Shown one piece after another: positions 31,563 to 40,415 of a DNA stretch of 64,000 nt. Within the stretch, counting starts at the first letter, position 1. The number at the start of each line of letters is the position of its first letter. The stretch lies in assembly GCA_902761605.1 (NCBI GenBank), contig CACWLC010000014.1, positions 1-64,000 of the forward strand. The letters are read 5' to 3'. Both the position numbers and the translations under genes were made by a program. The stretch is from an uncultured Prevotellaceae bacterium. Lineage in GTDB: Bacteria; Bacteroidota; Bacteroidia; Bacteroidales; Bacteroidaceae. The notes under the pieces were generated by a model. That model saw nothing but the letters and a program-made list of their open reading frames with translations. It was not told the origin of the DNA and did no database searches.

Positions 31563-34281
31563 GAATACAATATATATTAATAAGGTATGGGAAAGATGGA
31601 TGATAAGTTTATCATTTATCATTTTTCCATTATCATTTAATACTATCTCCGCTCAGGACAAGATTGTCAATCCCGACATCTCCTATGCCGGAACACCACG
31701 TTCCTGCACCATCGGAGGCATAACAGTAACAGGTGTCGAGGGCTACGAAGACTATGTGCTTACAGGTCTCTCAGGCCTTACCGTTGGTCAGGCGATAGAA
31801 GTTCCCGGAACTCAGATTACAGAGGCAGTAAAACGCTACTGGCGCAACGGACTGTTCTCTAAGGTACAGATCAGTGCCGACTCTATTGTAGGCAGTAAGA
31901 TCTATCTCCATATCGACCTTGCCCTGCATCCCCGTGTGAGCAGGATCAATTACGTCGGTGTGAAGAAGTCAGAGCGCGAAGACCTCGAGTCGAAGCTCGG
32001 TATGGTAAAGGGCATGAGTCTCACCAGGAACATCACCGACCGTGCCAAGATCCTCGCAAAGAGATATTTCGATGACAAGGGCTTCAAGAATGCTGACATC
32101 GACATCTCCCAGCGCGAAGACCCGGAGAACAAGGGTCAGGTGATCCTCGACGTGAATATCGACAAGAAGGACAAGATGAAAGTCCACGAGATCAAGTTTG
32201 TAGGCAACGAGAAGCTGTCGAGCAAGAAGATCAAGGGTTCGATGTTCGGCAAGGGTGCCTTCGGTAAAATCCACGAGGCTGGTAAGTTCACCAACTTCTT
32301 CAAAGCCAAGAAGTTCACCGACGAGCGTTACAGGGAGGCCAAGCAGAAGCTCATCGAGAAATACAACGAGCTCGGATTCCGTGATGCCACCATCGTAGAA
32401 GACTCTGTAAGCAACTACGATGAAAAGCATGTCGATATATACGTAAAGATCGACGAAGGCGACAAGTATTTTATCCGTAACATCAACTGGGTAGGAAACA
32501 CCGTTGTCACCACCGACTACCTCAATGCCGTACTCGGCATGAAGAAGGGCGACATCTACAATCAGAAGCAGATCAACAAACGTCTGAAGGAAGATGACGA
32601 TGCTGCCGGCAACTACTATTACAACAATGGTTACGTGTTCTCCAACATCGACCCTGTTGAGGTAAATATCGTAGGCGACTCCATCGACCTCGAGATGCGA
32701 ATCATGGAGGGTCCTCAGGCCCGTCTAAACCACGTTCGCATCTATGGTAACGACCGACTCTACGAAGAGGTGGTACGTCGTGAGCTCCGTACAAAGCCCG
32801 GCGACCTGTTCAACAAGGATGCCATCATGCGTTCTGCCCGTGAGATTGCCTCTACGGGATTCTTCGACGCAGAGAAGGTCAACCCCGATATCAAGCCTAA
32901 TGGTGAGGATGGAACAGTTGACATCAACTGGCAGCTCGAGCAGAAGAGCAACGACCAGCTGGAGTTCTCTCTCGGTTGGGGACAGACAGGTATCATCGGC
33001 CGCGTGGGTATTAAGTTCAACAACTTCTCTATCCGCAACCTCTTCGGTAAGAACAAGCTCCACCGCGGTATCCTTCCTTACGGTGATGGCGAGCAGCTTG
33101 GTTTCAACTTCCAGACCAACGGTTCTTACTATAGCTCCCTGAGTGCCAACTACGGTACTAACTGGTTTGGTGGCAAGCGTCCAAACTCATTCAATCTAAG
33201 CGTATTCTATTCCAAGCAGAGCGATATCAACAGTAGTTATTACAACAGCAACTATTACAACAACCTCATGATGTACAACATGTACGGAAGCGGTTATGGT
33301 TACGGCTCCTACAACAGCAGCATGTATAACTACGACTCTATGCTCGACGACGACAAGACGATGAAGGTGTTTGGAGCCGCCATCGGATGGGGTAAGCGTC
33401 TGCGTTGGCCCGACGATTACTTCCAGCTCTCTGCACAGCTTGGATTCACCCGTTACATGCTTCGCGACTGGAAATATTTCTATATCCAGAACGGTAACTG
33501 TAATAACATCAACCTCGGTCTCACCCTCTCACGTGCCTCTACCGACAACCCGCTGTTCCCACGTCACGGATCAGAGTTCTCGGCAAGTGTCACCTTTACC
33601 CCACCCTGGTCGCTCTTCGACAACAAGGACTATTCCACTCTGGCAAAGAACTCACAGTCGGCCACCTATCAGGATGAGCTTCAGGATGTATACCGCTGGA
33701 TTGAGTACCACAAATGGAAGTTCAAGTCACGCACCTTCACAGCCCTTACCAGCGGCCAGAAGTGTTTCGTGCTGATGACACGCGTGGAGTTCGGACTCCT
33801 CGGTTCATACAACAAAGACAAGCTCTCTCCGTTTGAGACCTTCTACGTGGGAGGTGACGGTATGAGCGGCTACAGCTACGGCTACTCAGAAGAGACCATC
33901 GGTCTGCGTGGTTATGACAATGGAGCCATCTCCCAATCATCTTACTACGAGGAGATGATGCAGGGCAACCGCCTGTCGTCATATAATGCCTACGCCTACG
34001 ACCGCTTCACACTCGAGCTGCGCTATCCGTTTATGCTGGGTAACACCACCATCTACGGCCTCGGCTTCCTCGAAGGCGGTAATGCCTGGGCACAGTCTAA
34101 GGACTTCAACCCCTTCAAGATGAAGCGTTCAGCCGGTCTCGGTGTACGTATCTTCCTCCCAATGGTCGGTCTGATGGGTATCGACTGGGCTTACGGTTTC
34201 GACAATGTCTATACCAGTGCCTCAGGAGCAGAGAAGCGAGGTGGCAGCAACTTCCACTTCATCCTCGGACAAGAGTTCTAA
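31555..34281 (+). CDS. bamA: BamA/Omp85 outer-membrane protein assembly factor
   Basis: Central insertase of the BAM complex, 908 residues. POTRA repeats occupy about residues 50-470 (for example VEGYEDYVLTGLSGLTVGQ and VHEIKFVGNEKLS). The 16-stranded barrel follows, with the late motif GLGVRIFLPMVGLMGIDWAYGF near the C-terminus and final Phe. A loop around 559-599 is extremely rich in Tyr, Asn, Ser and Met, unusual for BamA. Start 31555 gives a basic n-region; ATG 31600 (MISLSFII) is an alternative. The signal peptide is encoded by 7-bp repeats. Confidence 0.95.
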   Translation: MIKNTIYINKVWERWMISLSFIIFPLSFNTISAQDKIVNPDISYAGTPRSCTIGGITVTGVEGYEDYVLTGLSGLTVGQAIEVPGTQITEAVKRYWRNGLFSKVQISADSIVGSKIYLHIDLALHPRVSRINYVGVKKSEREDLESKLGMVKGMSLTRNITDRAKILAKRYFDDKGFKNADIDISQREDPENKGQVILDVNIDKKDKMKVHEIKFVGNEKLSSKKIKGSMFGKGAFGKIHEAGKFTNFFKAKKFTDERYREAKQKLIEKYNELGFRDATIVEDSVSNYDEKHVDIYVKIDEGDKYFIRNINWVGNTVVTTDYLNAVLGMKKGDIYNQKQINKRLKEDDDAAGNYYYNNGYVFSNIDPVEVNIVGDSIDLEMRIMEGPQARLNHVRIYGNDRLYEEVVRRELRTKPGDLFNKDAIMRSAREIASTGFFDAEKVNPDIKPNGEDGTVDINWQLEQKSNDQLEFSLGWGQTGIIGRVGIKFNNFSIRNLFGKNKLHRGILPYGDGEQLGFNFQTNGSYYSSLSANYGTNWFGGKRPNSFNLSVFYSKQSDINSSYYNSNYYNNLMMYNMYGSGYGYGSYNSSMYNYDSMLDDDKTMKVFGAAIGWGKRLRWPDDYFQLSAQLGFTRYMLRDWKYFYIQNGNCNNINLGLTLSRASTDNPLFPRHGSEFSASVTFTPPWSLFDNKDYSTLAKNSQSATYQDELQDVYRWIEYHKWKFKSRTFTALTSGQKCFVLMTRVEFGLLGSYNKDKLSPFETFYVGGDGMSGYSYGYSEETIGLRGYDNGAISQSSYYEEMMQGNRLSSYNAYAYDRFTLELRYPFMLGNTTIYGLGFLEGGNAWAQSKDFNPFKMKRSAGLGVRIFLPMVGLMGIDWAYGFDNVYTSASGAEKRGGSNFHFILGQEF
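31604..31638 (+). repeat. 7-bp repeat encoding the BamA signal peptide
   Basis: ATCATTT (31611), ATCATTT (31618), TTCCATT (31625), ATCATTT (31632), preceded by AAGTTT. The units are the reverse complement of the AAATGAT units at 31535-31562, so GATAAATGATAAA (31550-31562) can pair with TTTATCATTTATC (31608-31620) around the first start codon. Confidence 0.75.
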
Positions 34282-34293
34282 AGGGCAGAGCCC

Positions 34294-34328
34294 AAATGAT
34301 AAAGAATAAATGATAAAGAATAAACGTA
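34294..34328 (+). repeat. 7-bp tandem repeat at the bamA/ompH1 junction
   Basis: AAATGAT, AAAGAAT, AAATGAT, AAAGAAT, AAACGTA, then the ompH1 ATG at 34329. Five units in perfect 7-base register. Confidence 0.85.
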
Positions 34329-34883
34329 ATGAAAACAATTATTAGAAACTTCACTCGCAACAGACTTATGATGGTGATAAGTTTATCATTTATCATTTGT
34401 CAATTATCATTTAGCCCCGTAAGGGCTCAGAAGTTCGCTCTTGTAGATATGGAGTATATCTTTAAGAATATCCCCGCCTACGAGCGTGCCAACGAGCAGT
34501 TGAACCAGGTATCAAAGAAGTGGCAGGCAGAGGTCGATGCTCTCACCACCGAGGCACAGACCCTCTACAAGAACTACCAGAACGAGGTAGTATTCCTCTC
34601 CAAGGAGCAGAAGAAAGCCAAGCAAGACGCTATCGTTGCCAAGGAGAAAGAGGCTGCCGACCTGAAAAAGAAATACTTCGGTCCTGAAGGTGAGCTCTTC
34701 AAGAAGCGTACAGCCCTGATGAACCCCATTCAGGAAGAGGTCTACAATGCCGTTAAGGATGTGGCAGAGCTCCGAGGCTATCAGCTCGTTCTCGACCGTG
34801 CCAGCGATACCGGCATCATCTTCGGTTCTCCAAAGATCGACATCTCATCCGAGGTGCTCCGCAAATTAGGATATTCTAATTAA
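34329..34883 (+). CDS. OmpH/Skp periplasmic chaperone, paralog 1
   Basis: A 184-residue Skp-like holdase escorting outer-membrane proteins to BamA. After a signal peptide ending SPVRAQ, residues about 32-45 (KFALVDMEYIFKNI) form the OmpH beta-strand. A long coiled-coil arm follows (about 55-120, EQKKAKQDAIVAKEKEAADL), then the return strand YQLVLDRASDTGIIF. It is directly downstream of bamA, in keeping with function. The signal peptide is encoded by 7-bp repeats. Confidence 0.92.
   Translation: MKTIIRNFTRNRLMMVISLSFIICQLSFSPVRAQKFALVDMEYIFKNIPAYERANEQLNQVSKKWQAEVDALTTEAQTLYKNYQNEVVFLSKEQKKAKQDAIVAKEKEAADLKKKYFGPEGELFKKRTALMNPIQEEVYNAVKDVAELRGYQLVLDRASDTGIIFGSPKIDISSEVLRKLGYSN
34381..34415 (+). 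repeat. 7-bp repeat encoding the OmpH1 signal peptide
   Basis: GTTTATC, ATTTATC, ATTTGTC, AATTATC, ATTTAGC: five units in exact register inside coding sequence, almost the same words as in the BamA signal peptide. Confidence 0.8.
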
Positions 34884-34916
34884 ATGATAAATGATAAAGA
34901 ATATATGATAATATTC
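34882..34916 (+). repeat. 7-bp tandem repeat at the ompH1/ompH2 junction
   Basis: AAATGAT, AAATGAT, AAAGAAT, ATATGAT, AATATTC start inside the ompH1 stop codon (34881-34883). Confidence 0.8.
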
Positions 34917-34946
34917 AATGATAATAATAATTTAACTTATAAGAAA

Positions 34947-35450
34947 ATGAAAAAATTAATTCTTTGCGCTATCGTCGCAATCTGCGGTTTCACCACCGCC
35001 AACGCCCAGAAGTTTGGACACGTAAACACTCAGGAGATTATCCAGGCTATGCCAGAGTACACCAAGGCTAAGTCAGAGATCGACGCTCTGCAGAAGCAGT
35101 ATGAGGCTGACCTTAAGAGCATGCAGGATGAGCTTCAGAAGAAGGCTGACGCTTTCGAGAAGGAGCAGGCCACCCTGCCCGAGAACATCAAGCAGCGTCG
35201 TCAGACAGAGCTTCAGGAGATGTACCAGAAGATCCAGCAGAGCTATCAGGACAACCAGCAGGCTCTCGCCAAGGCTTCTAATGATAAGATGCAGGCCATC
35301 ACCACAAAGGTACTCGATGCCATCAAGGCTATTGGTCAGTCTGGCCAGTTCGTTATGATCAACGAGATCAATGCCGGTATTCCTTATATCAGCACTACCC
35401 TCTCTACCGACGTTACAGCCCAGGTAAAGGCAAAGCTCGGCCTGAAGTAA
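34947..35450 (+). CDS. OmpH/Skp periplasmic chaperone, paralog 2
   Basis: A 167-residue Skp-like protein starting MKKLILCAIVAICGFTTANA (signal peptide, cleavage after ANA). The mature part opens KFGHVNTQEIIQAMPEY and has a Gln/Lys/Glu-rich coiled coil (about 45-120), then FVMINEINAGIPYIS. The ATG at 34947 is preferred over 34884, whose extension is encoded by junction repeat and lacks a signal-peptide start. Terminator hairpin follows. Confidence 0.92.
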   Translation: MKKLILCAIVAICGFTTANAQKFGHVNTQEIIQAMPEYTKAKSEIDALQKQYEADLKSMQDELQKKADAFEKEQATLPENIKQRRQTELQEMYQKIQQSYQDNQQALAKASNDKMQAITTKVLDAIKAIGQSGQFVMINEINAGIPYISTTLSTDVTAQVKAKLGLK

Positions 35451-35475
35451 TAGCAGATTACAACATCAATAGAAT

Positions 35476-35510
35476 AAAAGCGGCTGTCATATTAAGTGAC
35501 AGTCGCTTTT
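35476..35510 (+). terminator. Terminator after ompH2
   Basis: AAAAGCG-CTGTCA and TGACAG-CGCTTTT pair with one internal G/T mismatch around a seven-base loop. The T-run is short (four). Confidence 0.7.
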
Positions 35511-35537
35511 ACTATAATTGCTAAAAAGCTATAAACA

Positions 35538-35569
35538 TTTGGCTATGTCGGATTTATTGTCTATCTTTG
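35538..35569 (+). promoter_or_regulatory. fucI promoter
   Basis: TTTG (35538-35541), 20 bases, TATCTTTG (35562-35569); ATG follows 33 bases later. Confidence 0.82.
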
Positions 35570-35602
35570 CAGAGGAAAAAAGTAATATAACAAGAAACAA
35601 AG

Positions 35603-37423
35603 ATGAATAACTATCCAAAAATTGGTATTCGCCCCACCATCGACGGTCGTCAGGGAGGCGTACGTGAGAGCCTGGAAGAGAAGACCATGGCCTTGGCAAA
35701 GGCTGTGGCTGAGTTGATTACCTCTAATCTGCACAATGGTGACGGAAGTCCCGTGGAGTGCGTGATTGCCGACACTACTATCGGTCGTGTGGCAGAGAGC
35801 GCTGCCTGTGCAGAGAAATTTGAGCGCGAGGGTGTAGGAAGCACCATCACCGTGACCAGTTGCTGGTGTTACGGTTCGGAGACGATGGACATGAATCCAT
35901 ATTATCCCAAGGCAGTATGGGGATTCAACGGCACAGAGCGTCCTGGTGCAGTGTATCTGGCAGCCGTGCTGGCAGCACACGCACAGAAAGGTCTGCCTGC
36001 CTTCGGTATCTACGGACACGATGTGCAGGACCTCGACGACAACACCATCCCTGCCGATGTAGCAGAGAAGATACTGCGCTTTGCCAAGGCTGCCCAGGCT
36101 GTGGCCACGATGAAGGGCAAGAGCTACCTCTCGATGGGTAACACCTGTATGGGTATCGCCGGTTCGATTGTGAATGCCGACTTCCTGCAGCAGTACTTAG
36201 GTATGCGCACAGAGTATGTATCGCTGGTGGAGATACTACGCCGTGTGGACTTCGGTATCTACGACAAGGACGAGTTTGCTAAGGCCATGGCATGGGTAGA
36301 GAAATACTGCAAGCCACAGGAAGGTCACGACTATAACGAAGACCGTCCACTCTTCCCCGGAACACCGATGACTACATTTAACGGCAAGGGCAAGGGTAAG
36401 AACCGTGAGGAAAAAGATGCCGACTGGGAGTTCACCGTAAAGACGATGATGATTATCCGCGACCTGATGCACGGCAACCCCCGACTGTTGGAGATGGGAT
36501 ACAAGGAGGAGGCTCTGGGTCACAACGCCATCTTCGGTGGTGTACAGGGTCAGCGCCAATGGACGGACTACAAGCCAAACTTCGACTTCCCAGAGTCGAT
36601 GCTCTGTACCTCGTTCGACTGGAACGGACCGCGTGAGGCAGATGTACTCGCCACGGAGAATGACTTCCTTAACGGTATGTCGATGCTCTTAGGCCATCTG
36701 TTGACTAACCGCGGAGTGATGTTCTCTGATATCCGTACCTACTGGAGTCCTGAGGCAGTGGAGCGCGTGGCTGGCAAGAAGCCCGAGGGCGCAGCGGCAG
36801 GAGGATTCATCCACCTGATAAACAGCGGTGCTACCACACTCGACGCTACGGGCGCCATGACAGATGCTGAAGGCAAGCCAACGATGAAGGAGTTCTGGAA
36901 CATGTCGGAAGGCGACATGGAGGCATGTCTGAAGGCTACCAACTGGATGCCTGCCGACCGTGACTATTTCCGTGGTGGTGGCTATAGCTCACACTTCGTG
37001 ACAAAGGGCGGTATGCCGATGACAATGATGCGTATGAACATGGTACAAGGTCTCGGTCCCGTGCTGCAGTTGGCAGAGGGATGGACGGTAGAACTCGACC
37101 CGAAGACCCATGATATCCTCGACAAGCGTACCGATCCCACCTGGCCTACCACATGGTTCGTGCCTCGTCTCGATCCAAAGAAAGACTGTTTCAAGGATGT
37201 TTACTCAGTGATGAACTGCTGGGGAGCCAACCACGGTGCCATCGCCTACGGACATATCGGTGCCGACCTGCTGACACTCTGTTCTATCCTCCGCATACCT
37301 GTATGCATGCACAATATCGAGGATAAGGACATCTTCCGTCCTGCAGCATGGAACGCCTTCGGTATGGACAAGGAGGGAGCCGACTATCGTGCCTGCCAGA
37401 ATTTCGGACCGATATATAAATAA
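35603..37423 (+). CDS. fucI: L-fucose isomerase
   Basis: Converts L-fucose to L-fuculose (and D-arabinose to D-ribulose) in the cytoplasm, with Mn2+. The 606-residue length is normal and the sequence opens [22 protein letters not shown], diagnostic for FucI. The active-site Glu/Asp metal region includes [11 protein letters not shown] and ends [24 protein letters not shown]. No fucK, fucA or fucP gene is adjacent. The gene has its own promoter and interrupts the ompH series. Confidence 0.94.
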   Translation: MNNYPKIGIRPTIDGRQGGVRESLEEKTMALAKAVAELITSNLHNGDGSPVECVIADTTIGRVAESAACAEKFEREGVGSTITVTSCWCYGSETMDMNPYYPKAVWGFNGTERPGAVYLAAVLAAHAQKGLPAFGIYGHDVQDLDDNTIPADVAEKILRFAKAAQAVATMKGKSYLSMGNTCMGIAGSIVNADFLQQYLGMRTEYVSLVEILRRVDFGIYDKDEFAKAMAWVEKYCKPQEGHDYNEDRPLFPGTPMTTFNGKGKGKNREEKDADWEFTVKTMMIIRDLMHGNPRLLEMGYKEEALGHNAIFGGVQGQRQWTDYKPNFDFPESMLCTSFDWNGPREADVLATENDFLNGMSMLLGHLLTNRGVMFSDIRTYWSPEAVERVAGKKPEGAAAGGFIHLINSGATTLDATGAMTDAEGKPTMKEFWNMSEGDMEACLKATNWMPADRDYFRGGGYSSHFVTKGGMPMTMMRMNMVQGLGPVLQLAEGWTVELDPKTHDILDKRTDPTWPTTWFVPRLDPKKDCFKDVYSVMNCWGANHGAIAYGHIGADLLTLCSILRIPVCMHNIEDKDIFRPAAWNAFGMDKEGADYRACQNFGPIYK

Positions 37424-37437
37424 AAATATGGCGAAAA

Positions 37438-37469
37438 TTTGTCTGTTTGAGAAATAATACTTACTTTTG
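37438..37469 (+). promoter_or_regulatory. Promoter of ompH3-murI
   Basis: TTTG (37438-37441), 20 bases, TACTTTTG (37462-37469). The TSS would fall near 37476, after the GTG-type start of the longest frame, supporting the ATG at 37500. Confidence 0.75.
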
Positions 37470-37499
37470 CACGCCGTAAGACAATACATTATATATAAT

Positions 37500-38075
37500 A
37501 TGAAGATTTGTAAATCACGGATAATGGTAAGAGCCCTGGCTCTGATGGTTATATTCCAGGCTGCGGTTATCACAGCCGGGGCACAGACAGACACCACTGT
37601 AGTTGCTAACAGCACTGTGGTTACTCAGACGGCTGCCCGCTACGGATATCTGAGTTATCAGGAGGCACTCAAGTCGATGCCGCAGTATGCCATGGTACAG
37701 AAACAGATGGAAAATCTGCGCAGTCAGTATCAGGCAGAGACGCTGCGTGTGGAAGAGGAGTTCAACCGTAAGTACGAGGAGTTTCTTGAGGGACAGCGGG
37801 AGTTTCCGAAGACTATACTCCAGAAGCGTCAGACAGAGCTCCAGCAACTGATGGAGAAGAATATCGAGTTTAAGGCCAACAGTCTGAAGGAGCTTGATGC
37901 TGCCGAGAAGGATGCAATGGCTCCACTCCGTCTGCGACTGAACGACGTGCTGCGAGAGATAGGTATCAACAAAGGATATGCCTTCATCTACGATACCGAC
38001 ACCAAGGCACTGCCGTTTTTGAACCCTGAGATGGGAGACAATATAAATCTTATCGTTAAGGATGCTCTCCAATAA
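37500..38075 (+). CDS. OmpH/Skp periplasmic chaperone, paralog 3
   Basis: A 191-residue Skp-like protein. The signal segment VRALALMVIFQAAVITAGAQ is followed by a Thr/Val-rich linker, then ARYGYLSYQEALKSMPQY. A coiled coil (about 70-130, rich in Glu/Gln/Leu) and GYAFIYDTDTKALPFLNP follow. It overlaps murI by 14 bases, so the two are translated together. Three Skp paralogs near bamA suggests specialised clients. Confidence 0.9.
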   Translation: MKICKSRIMVRALALMVIFQAAVITAGAQTDTTVVANSTVVTQTAARYGYLSYQEALKSMPQYAMVQKQMENLRSQYQAETLRVEEEFNRKYEEFLEGQREFPKTILQKRQTELQQLMEKNIEFKANSLKELDAAEKDAMAPLRLRLNDVLREIGINKGYAFIYDTDTKALPFLNPEMGDNINLIVKDALQ

Positions 38076-38898
38076 CCCTGGGCCGATAGGCGTGTTCGAC
38101 AGTGGCTATGGCGGTTTGACCATACTGCATGGCATCCGTCAGCTGTTACCCCAGTACGATTACCTCTACTTGGGCGACAATGCACGTACCCCCTACGGAC
38201 CAAGAAGCTTTGACGTGGTATATGAGTTTACCCGTCAGGCGGTGATAAAGCTCTTTGAGATGGGTTGCCACCTCGTGATATTAGGTTGTAACACAGCCTC
38301 AGCCAAGGCCCTCAGGTCGATACAGCAGATAGACCTGCCGAAGATTGACCCTGACCGGAGAGTGCTGGGAGTGATAAGGCCTACGGCAGAGGTGATAGGA
38401 AGTCTTACGGCATCGCGCCATGTGGGAATCCTTGCCACCGAAGGAACGATAAAGAGTGAGAGTTATAATCTGGAGATAAAGAAGCTGTATCCCGACATCA
38501 CCGTGAGTGGTGTGGCCTGTCCTTTCTGGGTGCCACTGGTGGAATACAACGAGGCTGACTCGCCAGGAGCCGACTATTTCGTGAAAAAGCGTATCGATCA
38601 GATCATGCACCTCGACCCGCAGATTGACTCCATCATCCTCGGATGTACCCACTACCCGCTGCTTATGCCAAAGATACTGAAGTATCTGCCAGCAGGAGTG
38701 AGGGTGATACCTCAGGGAGAATATGTGGCCGACAGTCTGAAGACATATCTTGAGCGTCACCCAGCAATGGAGAAGAAATGTGCGAAGGGAGGCAACGTGC
38801 ACTATCTTACTACGGAGAGTCCGGAGAAGTTCAGTGAGCAGGCACGGCTGTTTCTGCACGAGGAAGTGGATGTGGAGAGAGTGACACTTGAAAAGTGA
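38062..38898 (+). CDS. murI: Glutamate racemase
   Basis: Supplies D-glutamate for peptidoglycan. The 278-residue protein has GVFDSGYGGLTILHGI (8-23) with the substrate-binding DSG motif. The two catalytic cysteines are in LGCNTASAKA (about 74-83) and ILGCTHYPLLM (about 193-203). The start overlaps ompH3. Its stop codon lies in the first unit of a heptamer repeat. Confidence 0.94.
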   Translation: MLSNNPGPIGVFDSGYGGLTILHGIRQLLPQYDYLYLGDNARTPYGPRSFDVVYEFTRQAVIKLFEMGCHLVILGCNTASAKALRSIQQIDLPKIDPDRRVLGVIRPTAEVIGSLTASRHVGILATEGTIKSESYNLEIKKLYPDITVSGVACPFWVPLVEYNEADSPGADYFVKKRIDQIMHLDPQIDSIILGCTHYPLLMPKILKYLPAGVRVIPQGEYVADSLKTYLERHPAMEKKCAKGGNVHYLTTESPEKFSEQARLFLHEEVDVERVTLEK

Positions 38899-38922
38899 GA
38901 GGTGAGAGGTGAGAAGTGAGAG
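38895..38922 (+). repeat. 7-bp tandem repeat at the murI/aroQ junction
   Basis: GTGAGAG, GTGAGAG, GTGAGAA, GTGAGAG, four units in exact register; the murI stop TGA (38896-38898) is in the first. The same words occur inside murA at 1975-1995. Confidence 0.88.
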
Positions 38923-38935
38923 ATTACTAAAATAG

Positions 38936-39364
38936 ATGGATATGAAGGTAATGATAATGAATGGGCCGAATCTGAACCTGTTAGGACAGAGAGAGCCTGG
39001 GATTTATGGTAATGAGTCGATGGAGACATTCCTGCCAGAGTTGAGGAAGCGCTATCCAGACGTGCAGATAGACTACTATCAGAGCAACATCGAGGGAGAA
39101 CTCATCAATAAGATGCAGGAGACTGGATTCTTCGGAGGATACGATGGTATCGTGCTCAATGCAGGAGCCTATACCCACACCTCTGTTGCCCTGCACGACT
39201 GTATCCGTTCGCTGAAATGTCCGGTGATAGAGGTACATATCTCAAATGTGCACCAGAGAGAGGAGTTCCGTCATAAGTCGATGATATCAGCTGCCTGCAA
39301 GGGAGTGATCTGCGGATTCGGACTCGACAGCTACCGGCTGGCGCTAGAAGCACTGAAAAAGTGA
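38936..39364 (+). CDS. aroQ: 3-dehydroquinate dehydratase, type II
   Basis: Third step of the shikimate pathway. A 142-residue dodecamer-type enzyme with MNGPNLNLLGQREPGIYG, the catalytic Tyr loop, at residues 8-25. IVLNAGAYTHTSVALHD and EVHISNVHQREEFRHKS with the catalytic His follow. Either ATG 38936 or 38942 could be used. The stop TGA overlaps the next junction repeat. Confidence 0.94.
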   Translation: MDMKVMIMNGPNLNLLGQREPGIYGNESMETFLPELRKRYPDVQIDYYQSNIEGELINKMQETGFFGGYDGIVLNAGAYTHTSVALHDCIRSLKCPVIEVHISNVHQREEFRHKSMISAACKGVICGFGLDSYRLALEALKK

Positions 39365-39395
39365 ATAGTTAATAGTGAATAGTGAAAAGTTAGAG
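39361..39395 (+). repeat. 7-bp tandem repeat at the aroQ/methyltransferase junction
   Basis: GTGAATA, GTTAATA, GTGAATA, GTGAAAA, GTTAGAG: five units in perfect register. The aroQ stop TGA (39362) is in unit one and the GTG start of the next gene (39375) is the first codon of unit three. Confidence 0.9.
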
Positions 39396-40010
39396 GACTA
39401 CGTCCTGAGGCATACTGAGCCGGAGCCAGAGTATCTGTATAGGCTATGGCGGGCGACGAACATATACACTATCCACGGAAGGATGGCCAGCGGACACCTG
39501 CAGGGCAGACTGCTGAAGATGCTGGTGCAGATGATACGTCCGCAGAACATCCTGGAGATAGGTACTTTCAGCGGATACAGTGCGATATCGATGGCTGAGG
39601 GACTGCCGGAAGGAGGACGCCTCTACACCTTCGAGATAAACGATGAGATAGAGGATTTCACCCGGCCATGGATAGAAGGCTCGGATATGTCCGACAAGAT
39701 AGAGTTCATCATCGGCGATGCCCTGACAGAAGCCCCCAAGCTGGGAATCACCTTCGACATGGCCTTTATGGATGGCGACAAGCGCACCTATCGCGACTGT
39801 TACGAGATGGTGATGAACATCCTGAAGCCGGGAGGATTTATCCTCGCTGACAACACGCTCTGGGACGGACACGTGGTGGATCACGCCTACGACAAAGACC
39901 ACCAGACGCAGGGCATCATCGGCTTTAACGACTATATCGCCCAGGATCCGCGCGTTGAACAGGTCATCCTGCCGCTCCGCGACGGGCTCACATTGATTAG
40001 AAAGAAATAA
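39375..40010 (+). CDS. SAM-dependent O-methyltransferase
   Basis: A 211-residue cytoplasmic class I methyltransferase of the catechol/caffeoyl-CoA type. The SAM-binding loop ILEIGTFSGYSAISMAEGL (about 57-75) is clear, as are FDMAFMDGDKRTYRDCY and GGFILADNTLWDGHVVD. The substrate is unknown. The only reasonable start is GTG 39375, giving VNSEKLEDYVLRHTEPEPEY; it lies inside the junction repeat. Next to aroQ but not known to be in the shikimate pathway. Confidence 0.9.
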   Translation: MNSEKLEDYVLRHTEPEPEYLYRLWRATNIYTIHGRMASGHLQGRLLKMLVQMIRPQNILEIGTFSGYSAISMAEGLPEGGRLYTFEINDEIEDFTRPWIEGSDMSDKIEFIIGDALTEAPKLGITFDMAFMDGDKRTYRDCYEMVMNILKPGGFILADNTLWDGHVVDHAYDKDHQTQGIIGFNDYIAQDPRVEQVILPLRDGLTLIRKK

Positions 40011-40079
40011 TTTTTTTTGTTATGAAAGAAATTAGAATAATGTGAATAATTTGGGCCAGAAATAATAATAAATATAATT

Positions 40080-40415
40080 ATGCAAGAGACAAGACAGAAC
40101 AAGATTGCGAGGTTGCTTCAGAAGGAGCTCTCGCTGATATTCCAGCAACAGACACGTGCCACACACGGAACGATGATCTCCGTGACACGTGCAAAGATAT
40201 CCCCCGACCTCAGTATCTGCACAGCATACCTGAGTGTGTTTCCCAGTGAGAAAGGTGAGGAGATACTGACCAATATCAATGCAAGTGCCAAACAGATAAG
40301 ATATGAATTAGGTACGCGCGTGAGAAACCAGTTGCGTATCATACCCGAACTGCGATTCTTTATCGACGACAGCCTTGACTATATCGAACGTATTGACGAA
40401 CTGCTGAAGAAGTGA
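40080..40415 (+). CDS. rbfA: 30S ribosome-binding factor RbfA
   Basis: A 111-residue KH-fold factor needed for 16S 5' end maturation and cold adaptation. It begins MQETRQNKIARLLQKELSLI and contains ISPDLSICTAYLSVFP and RNQLRIIPELRFFIDDSLDY, typical of RbfA. It overlaps the next gene by four bases (GTGA), indicating coupling. A 69-base AT-rich gap precedes it. Confidence 0.93.
   Translation: MQETRQNKIARLLQKELSLIFQQQTRATHGTMISVTRAKISPDLSICTAYLSVFPSEKGEEILTNINASAKQIRYELGTRVRNQLRIIPELRFFIDDSLDYIERIDELLKK

Noticed and set aside
31535..39395. Junction repeats as a CRISPR array
   Set aside because: Units are 7 bases, degenerate, different at each site, with no spacers or cas genes.
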